From assembly GCA_965116565.1 (NCBI GenBank), contig OZ220699.1, forward strand, positions 3,286,001 to 3,350,000: a stretch of 64,000 nt of DNA, written 5' to 3'. Below are positions 41,389-48,374 of the stretch, piece by piece. How positions within the stretch are numbered: position 1 is the stretch's first letter; each line of letters opens with the position of its first letter. Below the pieces are notes generated by a model. That model worked only from the letters and a program-made list of their open reading frames with translations, was not told the origin of the DNA and did no database searches. This stretch comes from Bin87 sp965116565. Its GTDB lineage: Bacteria; Chloroflexota; Dehalococcoidia; Lucifugimonadales; UBA3495. The position numbers and the translations under genes were made by a program.

Positions 41389-41700
41389 ATGGATTCGGTA
41401 GCCACGCTGTTGGCCAGAGCGCGGCGCGCTCACCAGCAAGAGCGGGAAAAGGCGCCCGGCCTGTTGCTGCAAGCAGTGCAGCAGCGGGTGCGGGAAATCT
41501 GCCCGGATGAAGACCCGTGGGACGCCGTGCGCCGCATGGCGGAAGAGAAAGATGACCTGGCGGTCAGAGGTACTTACTGGCACATTATGGTGATTGCGAA
41601 CGACCAGCGACGTAATCTCCCGTATGACGATGAGAGTTGGGAAATCAACCTAGACATGGCGGATATCCTGATCGAAACGCTGGACGAGCATTATGGATGA
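41389..41700 (+). CDS. Hypothetical protein, first of an overlapping pair
   Basis: 103 residues, helical and charged (MDSVATLLARARRAHQQERE ... VREICPDEDPWDAVRRMAEEK ... WEINLDMADILIETLDEHYG). GAGGT precedes ATG 41389. The last eight bases overlap the start of the next gene, indicating tight coupling as in toxin-antitoxin or subunit pairs. I do not recognise the family. Confidence 0.6.
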   Translation: MDSVATLLARARRAHQQEREKAPGLLLQAVQQRVREICPDEDPWDAVRRMAEEKDDLAVRGTYWHIMVIANDQRRNLPYDDESWEINLDMADILIETLDEHYG

Positions 41701-42118
41701 GGCGACTGCACTAGGATACCGGCAGTGCGCGATGGCAAGGCTGGAACGGGCGCAGGAACTGTACCGCGCAATTGGACCTGACACTCGACAGCCCGCTTTC
41801 TGCGAACTGGCACAAGTATCGTCGCTGATTTGGGACGCGGTCATAGACACACTTGCCACGGTCCACATGGACCGCGGCGGGGCACCATCAGGCAATTCAG
41901 TTGAATTACGTGGATATGCAAAATCCGTACTGCCCGATGTGTATCGACATTGGGGCGGGCCTGGAAGGTCGCATAACTTTCAGCATCGTCCTTATCAGGA
42001 CGTTGACTTGTTTCACGAAGGTTGTTTGCTAACGGCCAGATTGTTTATGCAGATTAACACGCACTCGCCCGAACGCCTGCGGCTGCCAGCGGATAGATTT
42101 GACTGGCTCTCTCGATAG
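41693..42118 (+). CDS. HEPN-like helical protein, second of an overlapping pair
   Basis: 141 residues. The pattern ERAQELYRAIG ... FCELAQVSSLIWDAVIDTLATVHMDRGG ... GRSHNFQHRPY ... FHEGCLLTARLFMQI resembles HEPN (PaREP1-like) four-helix domains, and RSHNFQH satisfies the RX4-6H motif of HEPN ribonucleases. This is judged by eye, not by profile. HEPN proteins typically act as RNases in toxin-antitoxin or defence systems beside a partner gene, which fits the 8-nt overlap with the preceding gene. Alternatively it is an unrelated helical protein. Confidence 0.5.
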   Translation: MDEATALGYRQCAMARLERAQELYRAIGPDTRQPAFCELAQVSSLIWDAVIDTLATVHMDRGGAPSGNSVELRGYAKSVLPDVYRHWGGPGRSHNFQHRPYQDVDLFHEGCLLTARLFMQINTHSPERLRLPADRFDWLSR

Positions 42119-42140
42119 ATTTGATAAAGGAGTAACCATA

Positions 42141-43598
42141 ATGTCCGCTCGAACCGGAGCCGAATATCTGGCCGGCCTGAAAGAGCAACCCCGTGAAATC
42201 TGGCTGGACGGGCAGCGCATTGACGACGTTACCAATTTCCCGGGGCTGGCCAACGGCGCTCGTTCCATCGCCGCGCTGTACGACATGCAGCACGATGGCA
42301 ACGCCCGCTGCGACATGACCTATCCATCGCCTGCCACCGGCGACCCGGTGGGCCTCTCGTTCATCATCCCGAAGTCCTCCGACGATCTCGTCAGGCGTCG
42401 CGAAATGATGTCTGCCTGGGCCCACGCCAGCTACGGCATGATGGGCCGCACCCCCGACTTCCTCAACGTCACGATCATGTCCATGGCGGCCGCCGGCGAC
42501 TTTTTTGGCGATGACCGGCCCGAGTTCAAGCAGAACGTCATCAACTACTATGAGCTTGCCCGTGAAAACGACCTGTGCATGACGCACACGCTGGTCAACC
42601 TCCAGCGCAACCGCGCTCCGTCGGCCACGTCACTGAACTACAGCACCGACGTGGCGCTGCACGTGGTGAAGGAAACCGACGCCGGGCTCGTCGTGCGCGG
42701 CCCCCGGGTGCTGGCCACCCTCGGTCCTCTATCCGATGAGATCATGGTCTATCCGACGCGGTCGAGCCTGCTGGCCCGGGACGAGGACGCCCACAGGTAC
42801 GCCTTCGCTTTCGCCGTCCCCTGCGGCATCGAGGGCCTGAAGTTCATCTGCCGGGAGAGCTTTGACCTCGACCGGTCCCACTTCGATCACCCGCTGGGTT
42901 CCCGCTTCGAGGAGATGGACGCCATCGTGTATTTCGACGATGTGCTCGTCCCCTGGGAGCGCGTCTTCATGTACGGCGACCGCCACAAGTGCAACAACAT
43001 GTCCAACGCCACCGGACAGTACGTGCACACCGGCCACCAGGTCGTCACCAAGAACGTCGCCAAGTGCGAGTTCGTTACCGGCATCGCCAGCCTGATGGTT
43101 AAAACGCTCGGCAGCGGAGACATCGCTCAGGTGCAGGGACTCCTCGGCGAACTCGTGGAAAATCTGGAGATCACCAAGGCGCTCCTCACCCGGTCGGAGG
43201 TGAACGCGTCCATCGACGAGTGGGGCGTCATGCTCCCCGACCGCGTCCCGCTGAACGTGGCCCGCAACCTGTTCATCAAGATGTACCCGCGCATGGCGGA
43301 GATCATCCAGTTGCTGGGGTCCAGCAGCCTCATGGCGCTGCCCTCCGAGCGCGACTTTGACGGCCCGCTCGGCGAGGTGCTGGACACCTACCTGGACACC
43401 GACACCGCGTCCGCCCGCGAGCGGGTACGGCTGTTCCGCCTGGCCTGGGACACCGCCTGCAGCGCGTTCGGCGGCCGGCAGGTGCTGTACGAGCGCTACT
43501 TCCAGGGCGACTGGATGCGCAACGCGGCGCTGCTGCTCAGCATCTACGACCGGGAGCCGTTGATGGAGCAGGTGCGGGAGTTTTTGGAACGGGACTGA
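42141..43598 (+). CDS. 4-hydroxyphenylacetate 3-hydroxylase (HpaB) family flavoprotein
   Basis: 485 residues. ARTGAEYLAGLKEQPREIWLDGQRI and DVTNFPGLANGARSIAALYD open the HpaB N-terminal domain; LQRNRAPSAT, the flavin-binding LGSRFEEMDAIVYFDDVLVPWERVFMY around residue 265, and MYPRMAEIIQLLGSSSLMALPSERDFDGPLG of the C-terminal domain are all typical. These FADH2-dependent monooxygenases hydroxylate phenols; related 4-hydroxybutyryl-CoA dehydratases share the fold but need Fe-S Cys/His ligands I do not see in the expected form. A separate flavin reductase is needed and is not adjacent. Strong AAAGGAG before ATG 42141. Confidence 0.9.
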   Translation: MSARTGAEYLAGLKEQPREIWLDGQRIDDVTNFPGLANGARSIAALYDMQHDGNARCDMTYPSPATGDPVGLSFIIPKSSDDLVRRREMMSAWAHASYGMMGRTPDFLNVTIMSMAAAGDFFGDDRPEFKQNVINYYELARENDLCMTHTLVNLQRNRAPSATSLNYSTDVALHVVKETDAGLVVRGPRVLATLGPLSDEIMVYPTRSSLLARDEDAHRYAFAFAVPCGIEGLKFICRESFDLDRSHFDHPLGSRFEEMDAIVYFDDVLVPWERVFMYGDRHKCNNMSNATGQYVHTGHQVVTKNVAKCEFVTGIASLMVKTLGSGDIAQVQGLLGELVENLEITKALLTRSEVNASIDEWGVMLPDRVPLNVARNLFIKMYPRMAEIIQLLGSSSLMALPSERDFDGPLGEVLDTYLDTDTASARERVRLFRLAWDTACSAFGGRQVLYERYFQGDWMRNAALLLSIYDREPLMEQVREFLERD

Positions 43599-43629
43599 TC
43601 GGCAGCACGACCGGCGCAGCAACGAGATC

Positions 43630-43652
43630 GGGGCGGGTTTGAAACCCGCCCC
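43630..43652. terminator. GC-rich hairpin between convergent genes
   Basis: GGGGCGGGTTT-G-AAACCCGCCCC is an 11-bp inverted repeat between the HpaB-family gene and the convergent pstS-like gene. There is no T run, so it may be a weak terminator or a dispersed repeat; similar palindromes stand at 34881-34901 and 51051-51073. Confidence 0.55.
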
Positions 43653-43682
43653 TGCAACTTGGCCGTGTGTCGCCGCGATGGA

Positions 43683-45761
43683 TTATTTCATCAGGCCGTC
43701 AACGACTGAGCCTTTGAAGGCGCTGTCGCCGCCGAACACCGTGCCGGTCCCGCCAGCGTTGAACTTCTCCAGGGCCAGGTCGTACACCTGCTGGGGGAAC
43801 GGAATGTATCCCACCGAGGCGGCCAACTCCTGGCCGTGGTCGCTCAGGTAGTGCCGCACAAACTCGGCGATGTGCTGTTCCTGCGCAGCATCGGCGCTCA
43901 CGTAGATGAACAGCGGCCGGCTCAACGGCGCATACGATCCGTTGTTGATGGCCTCGTCGGTCGGCGCGATGCAGCCCGCTCCGCCGTCAACCGGCACCAC
44001 CTTCAGCTTGTCCTGGTTCTCCACGTAGTACGCGTAGCCAAAGTAGCCCAGGCTGTACTTGTCGCCCGAGATCCCCTGCACCAGCACGTTGTCGTCCTCC
44101 GACGCCACAAAGTCCCCGCGCGACACGCCGCCGTCGCCGTTGATCGCCTCGGTGAAGTAGTCAAACGTTCCCGAGTCCACGCCCGGCGCGTACAGCTTGA
44201 TCTCCTCGTTCGGGAACGACGGATCAACCTGGTCCCACGTCATGACGACGCCCTCAGATTCGGGCTTCCAGATCATGTTGAGTTGCTCGACGGTCAGGCA
44301 GTCAACGAAGTCGTTGCCTGGGTTGACAAGGACGGAGAGTCCGTCGATCGCCACCGGCAACTCGATGTACTCGATCCCCGCCGCGGCGCACAGGTCAACT
44401 TCCTTCTGCTTGATGGGACGAGAGGCGTCGGAGATCACCGTCTCGTTTGCGCAGAACTTCTTGAATCCGCCGCCGGTGCCTGAGATGCCGACCACCGCGC
44501 GGACGTTGCCATCCGTCAGGTCGCCGAACTCTTCCGCCACCGCCTCGGTGATCGGGAACACCGTCGATGATCCGTCGATCTCAATGTCTCCGGAGAGGGA
44601 GGTGTAGTCCACCGCCGGGGTCATCTTGTCGTCCTTGTCCATCATCGTGGCGCCGCCGGCCAGACCCTTGGCAACCGGGCCCTTGAAGGCGCTGTCGCCG
44701 CCGAACACCGTGCCGGTCCCGCCGGCGTTGAACTTCTCCAGCGCCAGGTCGTACACCTGCTGGGGGAACGGAATGTATCCCACCGAGGCGGCCAACTCCT
44801 GGCCGTGGTCGCTCAGGTAGTACCGCACAAACTCGGCGATGTGCTGTTCCTGCGCAGCATCGGCGCTCACGTAGATGAACAGCGGCCGGCTCAACGGCGC
44901 ATACGATCCGTTGTTGATGGCCTCGTCGGTCGGCGCGATGCAGCCCGCTCCGCCGTCAACCGGCACCACCTTCAGCTTGTCCTGGTTCTCCACGTAGTAC
45001 GCGTAGCCAAAGTAGCCCAGGCTGTACTTGTCGCCCGAGATCCCCTGCACCAGCACGTTGTCGTCCTCCGACGCCACAAAGTCCCCGCGCGACACGCCGC
45101 CGTCGCCGTTGATCGCCTCGGTGAAGTAGTCAAACGTTCCCGAGTCCACGCCCGGCGCGTACAGCTTGATCTCCTCGTTCGGGAACGACGGATCAACCTG
45201 GTCCCAGGTCATGACGACGCCCTCAGATTCGGGCTTCCAGATCATGTTGAGTTGCTCGACGGTCAGGCAGTCAACGAAGTCGTTGCCTGGGTTGACAAGG
45301 ACGGAGAGTCCGTCGATGGCGACGGGAAGTTCGATGTAGTCGATCCCCGCCGCGGCGCACAGGTCAACTTCCTTCTGCTTGATGGGGCGAGAGGCGTCGG
45401 AGATCACCGTCTCGTTGGCGCAGAACTTCTTGAATCCGCCGCCGGTGCCGGAGATGCCGACCACCGCGCGGACGTTGCCATCCGTCAGGTCACCGAACTC
45501 TTCCGCCACCGCCTCGGTGATCGGGAACACCGTCGATGATCCGTCGATCTCAATGTCGCCGGACAGGCTGGCGTACATGCTGGGATCGGCGGCCTTGTCG
45601 GTCGTGGTGGTGGTTCCGGTAGTGGCTCCGGTGGCTGCGGGCGTTTCGGCGGACGGGCCGCAGGCCGCAGACATAAGGACAATTGCAAAGGACGCGACGG
45701 CAACCAGCATCAGCAACCGTATGGGCAGGCTTCTCAGAATGTCCAGTTTGGGGGAATTCAT
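43683..45761 (-). CDS. Phosphate-binding PstS-like lipoprotein with two tandem domains
   Basis: 692 residues, twice the usual length. LLMLVAVASFAIVLMSAACG is a lipoprotein signal with Cys at residue 34. A Thr-rich linker leads to domain 1 (about 66-360), beginning LSGDIEIDGSSTVFPITEAV, with phosphate-binding GSST, SGTGGGFKKF and SDASRPIK; domain 2 (389-692) repeats it almost residue for residue. A short linker (GGATMMDKDDKMTPAVDY) joins them. Single-domain PstS delivers phosphate to PstCAB; no permease or phoU gene is adjacent. RBS GAGGAGGATC precedes ATG 45761. The upstream leader is also duplicated. Two binding sites on one anchor would raise local capture of phosphate, but this is inference. 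Confidence 0.92.
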   Translation of the reverse strand: MNSPKLDILRSLPIRLLMLVAVASFAIVLMSAACGPSAETPAATGATTGTTTTTDKAADPSMYASLSGDIEIDGSSTVFPITEAVAEEFGDLTDGNVRAVVGISGTGGGFKKFCANETVISDASRPIKQKEVDLCAAAGIDYIELPVAIDGLSVLVNPGNDFVDCLTVEQLNMIWKPESEGVVMTWDQVDPSFPNEEIKLYAPGVDSGTFDYFTEAINGDGGVSRGDFVASEDDNVLVQGISGDKYSLGYFGYAYYVENQDKLKVVPVDGGAGCIAPTDEAINNGSYAPLSRPLFIYVSADAAQEQHIAEFVRYYLSDHGQELAASVGYIPFPQQVYDLALEKFNAGGTGTVFGGDSAFKGPVAKGLAGGATMMDKDDKMTPAVDYTSLSGDIEIDGSSTVFPITEAVAEEFGDLTDGNVRAVVGISGTGGGFKKFCANETVISDASRPIKQKEVDLCAAAGIEYIELPVAIDGLSVLVNPGNDFVDCLTVEQLNMIWKPESEGVVMTWDQVDPSFPNEEIKLYAPGVDSGTFDYFTEAINGDGGVSRGDFVASEDDNVLVQGISGDKYSLGYFGYAYYVENQDKLKVVPVDGGAGCIAPTDEAINNGSYAPLSRPLFIYVSADAAQEQHIAEFVRHYLSDHGQELAASVGYIPFPQQVYDLALEKFNAGGTGTVFGGDSAFKGSVVDGLMK
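43714..45566. repeat. Near-identical 884-bp direct repeat within the pstS-like gene
   Basis: Bases 43714-44597 and 44683-45566 repeat with a 969-bp period (323 codons). A block of several hundred bases (about 43860-44240 against 44829-45209) appears identical, while one 30-bp patch (44347-44372 against 45316-45341) holds about seven mostly silent changes; the rest has scattered single differences. Confidence 0.93.
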
Positions 45762-45762
45762 C

Positions 45763-45880
45763 GATCCTCCTCGAATCGTTGGTTTTGTGAGGTTCGGGGC
45801 TATCGCATGTGAGATTACATAGATCCTCCTCGAATCGTTGGTTTTGTGAGGTTCGGAGGCTATCGCATATGAGATTACAA
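45763..45880. repeat. 59-bp tandem repeat carrying the ribosome-binding site and a start-stop codon pair
   Basis: GATCCTCCTCGAATCGTTGG... occurs at 45763-45821 and again from 45822 to about 45880 with few differences. On the minus strand each copy contains GAGGAGGATC. In the gene-proximal copy it is followed by CG-ATG of the pstS-like gene; in the distal copy by CT-ATG-TAA (ATG 45820-45818, TAA 45817-45815), a minimal start-stop element. Confidence 0.9.
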
Positions 45881-45884
45881 AGCC

Positions 45885-45986
45885 GCCACTCCGGCGAAAG
45901 CCGAAGTCCGGATACCGGCGCTGGTTTCATTTCCGCAATGAAACTGACGATTCAGGCCACTGGATACCGACTTTCACCGGTATGAC
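45885..45986. repeat. MITE/REP-like element, copy 1
   Basis: Imperfect terminal inverted repeats (left GCCACTCCGGCGAAAGCCGA, right reversed GTCATACCGGTGAAAGTCGG) flank a perfect inner hairpin GTTTCATT-TCCGC-AATGAAAC (45924-45944). The motif CCGGCGAAAGCCGGA..CC is a widespread dispersed repeat. No coding capacity. Confidence 0.65.
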
Positions 45987-46148
45987 GGCATTAAATCTTT
46001 CATATGCGATGGCCTTGTTGTGAGGTTCCTATGCGCTGGAAATATCTGGTTGGGATGAGAATGGGGCAACCGGCCGATGCCGGACACTGCCAGGCAGATT
46101 CATCCAATAGGCATGGGACTTACGCAATTTGAACGCTTTACGCTCGTA

Positions 46149-46246
46149 ATTCCCGCGAATGCGGGAATCCGGTGGCCGAAATCGTTAACGATATTCCAGG
46201 TTCGTTCACTGTAAAGCCTGTGGATTCCTGCTTCCGCCGGAACGAC
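46149..46246. repeat. MITE/REP-like element, copy 2 (diverged)
   Basis: Left end ATTCCCGCGAATGCGGGAAT (itself a hairpin) and right end, read in reverse, GTTCCGGCGGAAGCAGGAAT form terminal inverted repeats about 100 bp apart, the same architecture as the element at 45885-45986 but with different internal sequence. Confidence 0.6.
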
Positions 46247-46302
46247 GGGTTTGTAATTTCAGGCGCGTAACTCCCGAGGCATTCCTCCGTTTCCATACGG
46301 AC

Positions 46303-46350
46303 GATGAATGAATGGTCCGATGAATGAGTGGTCCGATGAATGAGTGGTCC
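46303..46350. repeat. 16-bp tandem repeat, three units
   Basis: GATGAATGAATGGTCC (46303-46318) followed by GATGAATGAGTGGTCC twice (46319-46334, 46335-46350). Confidence 0.95.
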
Positions 46351-46392
46351 AATGAGGCAACGGCCCACAAAACCGTCAAACTCATTGGGTTG

Positions 46393-46427
46393 ACAAAAAG
46401 AAGAGCGAGGTGCGGAAACCTCGCTCT
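46393..46427 (-). terminator. Rho-independent terminator, distal
   Basis: On the minus strand: 10-bp perfect stem AGAGCGAGGT-TTCCGC-ACCTCGCTCT followed by TCTTTTTG. Third hairpin after the aminopeptidase gene. Confidence 0.88.
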
Positions 46428-46443
46428 CACGAAATGGGGGAAA

Positions 46444-46468
46444 GGCCTTTCCCGTAGCGGGAAAGGCC
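46444..46468 (-). terminator. Hairpin terminator, middle
   Basis: 11-bp perfect stem GGCCTTTCCCG-CTA-CGGGAAAGGCC on the minus strand, then TTTCCCCC; the T run is short. Confidence 0.6.
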
Positions 46469-46538
46469 GCTGCGGGAAGGGCGGGGGTTTTGGGCGCCCC
46501 GGTTTTGTGGAGAGTCCCGGCCCGGCCTGCGCCGGACC

Positions 46539-46568
46539 AAAAAAATACGGGGAAAAGAATCCCCGTAT
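46539..46568 (-). terminator. Rho-independent terminator, proximal
   Basis: Minus strand: stem ATACGGGG-ATTCTTTT-CCCCGTAT followed directly by TTTTTT (46544-46539), about 170 nt after the aminopeptidase stop. Confidence 0.9.
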
Positions 46569-46740
46569 GGTTGGTGATCGAGCGCCCAATGGGGCGAAAT
46601 ACGGCGGGTGCGGCGTTTTTCGCTGCCACTCCCGCCTCCGTTTCCACGGGTGGAAGCAATTTGGTTACCGCCTTCGGCCAGCGGCCTGACGGCCTGATCC
46701 GGTTTTGCGGTTTACGACGCGCTGAACCGTAAGACATGGT

Positions 46741-48069
46741 TTAGCGTGAATCCTTTACGATGGCTTCCAGTTCGTCAGGCTCTTTCGGAATCCCTTCCGA
46801 CAGGACCCTGCATCCATCTTCCGTAACCAGGACGTCGTCCTCGATTCGGATGCCAATGCCCCTGTAGGCATCGGGGGTTTTCCTGGCCTGGCTGCCGAAG
46901 TACAGACCGGGCTCAATGGTCAACACCATCCCCGGCCGCAGCCGGATTTGACCACGCTCGTCCCGGTAGGGCCCACAGTCATGCACGTCCAACCCCAGCC
47001 AGTGCGACGTGGCGTGCATGTAGTAATCCCGGTACGCGGCGTCGCTGAGAATCTGCTCCACGTCTCCCTGCATGATCCCCAAATCCACCAACCCCTCGAT
47101 CAGTGCCCGAGTGGCAACCCTGTGGACATCGTCAAAGCCGACGCCCGGTTTGACCGCGGCGATGGCCCTCTTCTGGGACTCCAGCACGATGTCGTAGGTG
47201 TCCCGTTGCGCCGGCGTGAACTCGCCGGAAACGGGCCAGGTTCGCGTCACGTCCGCAGTGTAATAGCCGTACTCCGCGCCCGCGTCGATCAGCAGCAGGT
47301 CATTCGGGCCCAGCGTCTCCTCATTGCGTACGTAGTGCAGGACGCAGGCGTTGGCCCCACCGGCCACGATTGACGGGTAGCCGTTGCGCGGGGATCCCAG
47401 GTGACGGAAGGGACGTTCCAGGGCCGCCTGTACCTCGTACTCGGTTATGCCGGGCGCGGCGGTCTGCATCGCGGCTTCAAACCCGACGGCGGTGATATCG
47501 ATGGCCTGTTGCAGCAGACCGATTTCGTCGTCGGACTTGATCTGCCGCATGGCATCGACCTGGGCGGTCGGGTCCTCGATTCGGCGGACGCTCTTGGCGC
47601 CGCGTTGGGCCATGCGCCGCCGCTGTTTCACCAGCCCGGATATGATCCCGTCCACGCGGTCATCGCTGCCCAACGCATAGTAGATGGTGTCGCACTCGGC
47701 CAGCAGCCTGGGAAGCTGTGTGTCCAGTTGTTCCAACGGATATGCGGCGTTGGCTCCCAGCGGACCCACGGCGCCGCGCACTCCGGCCCGGCGGCCCACC
47801 CAGATCTCAAAGGTTGGGTCGTACGGACGCACGAACAACGTATAGGGGGTGTGGGATCCTGGACGCAGCACCGCCACCGCGTCGGGCTCGTCGAACCCGG
47901 TCAGGTACCAGAATGAAGAATCCTGGCGATACTGGTGGTCAACGTCGTTGTTGCGTGGGGAATCGTGTCCCGCCGCAATGACTATTGCTCCGCCCGTCAT
48001 GGAATCCATCAGACGACGGCGACGGGAGCGGAACTCTTGCGGTTGCGTTGCCAAAGGGCCAGCGCTCAT
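46741..48069 (-). CDS. pepP: Xaa-Pro aminopeptidase (M24B, PepP type)
   Basis: 442 residues. It removes N-terminal residues followed by proline, in the cytoplasm. The AMP-binding-like N-terminal domain (FRSRRRRLMDSM ... NDVDHQYRQDSSFWYLTGF) is typical of PepP. The pita-bread domain carries the metal ligands: two Asp in DAGAEYGYYTADVTRTWP (about 260-272), His in HATSHWLGLDVHD near 353, Glu in TIEPGLYF and Glu in IRIEDDVLVTEDG. I chose ATG 48069, which matches family starts; a TTG 15 bases upstream is possible. Its transcript appears to end at tandem terminators 170-350 nt downstream. Confidence 0.94.
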   Translation of the reverse strand: MSAGPLATQPQEFRSRRRRLMDSMTGGAIVIAAGHDSPRNNDVDHQYRQDSSFWYLTGFDEPDAVAVLRPGSHTPYTLFVRPYDPTFEIWVGRRAGVRGAVGPLGANAAYPLEQLDTQLPRLLAECDTIYYALGSDDRVDGIISGLVKQRRRMAQRGAKSVRRIEDPTAQVDAMRQIKSDDEIGLLQQAIDITAVGFEAAMQTAAPGITEYEVQAALERPFRHLGSPRNGYPSIVAGGANACVLHYVRNEETLGPNDLLLIDAGAEYGYYTADVTRTWPVSGEFTPAQRDTYDIVLESQKRAIAAVKPGVGFDDVHRVATRALIEGLVDLGIMQGDVEQILSDAAYRDYYMHATSHWLGLDVHDCGPYRDERGQIRLRPGMVLTIEPGLYFGSQARKTPDAYRGIGIRIEDDVLVTEDGCRVLSEGIPKEPDELEAIVKDSR

Positions 48070-48114
48070 TCTTACAGTTCTCAATCAAGCAGAAGGTTGA
48101 TTTGACCGCGTGGC

Positions 48115-48143
48115 ATTATAGCAAGGGTGTCTGAGCACAGCAA
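48115..48143 (-). promoter_or_regulatory. Promoter of the Xaa-Pro aminopeptidase gene
   Basis: Minus strand: TTGCTG (48143-48138), 17-bp spacer, TATAAT (48120-48115) preceded by TGC, an extended -10. Initiation about 40 nt before ATG 48069. The rest of the 305-bp divergent region to purA shows no other feature besides the purA -10. Confidence 0.65.
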
Positions 48144-48256
48144 CATCAATTTTATTCGAGTGGTCACAATCCGCTATTGCGCGACGATTTCCCTCAAGGT
48201 AGTCGCCGCAAGGTTATGCTGTTCGCTGATTTGTCCTGTTCGCTGGTGCGGTATTC

Positions 48257-48265
48257 TGATATAAT
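48257..48265 (+). promoter_or_regulatory. Extended -10 promoter of purA
   Basis: TGATATAAT, identical to the element upstream of proB. No clear -35. The predicted leader to ATG 48375 is about 100 nt; I see no riboswitch structure in it. Confidence 0.5.
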
Positions 48266-48374
48266 CCCCGCGCAACCGTGATGCCTTGACTGCATGCAGG
48301 TAAACTGGCCGCCGCAGAACAAATCTTGCGGGGGCGATTTTTCGGTTAGTTCAGTTTTTTGGGAGCAAAACACA

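Larger units (their letters stand above)
45987..46740. other. Gene-free repeat and terminator region
   Basis: Between the pstS-like leader and the stop of the aminopeptidase gene I see no credible gene. Besides the second MITE-like element there is a partial third copy of the leader motif (GCGATGGCCTTGTTGTGAGGTTC near 46008), three units of a 16-bp repeat and three terminator hairpins. Open frames here overlap each other on both strands and have no homology or ribosome-binding sites. Confidence 0.7.

Noticed and set aside
43714..45566. Direct repeats as ends of a composite transposon
   Set aside because: The repeats are in-frame PstS coding sequence with only a linker between them and no transposase.
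46141..46737. Overlapping open frames on both strands in the repeat region
   Set aside because: They read through MITE-like repeats and terminator hairpins and have no start signals or domains.
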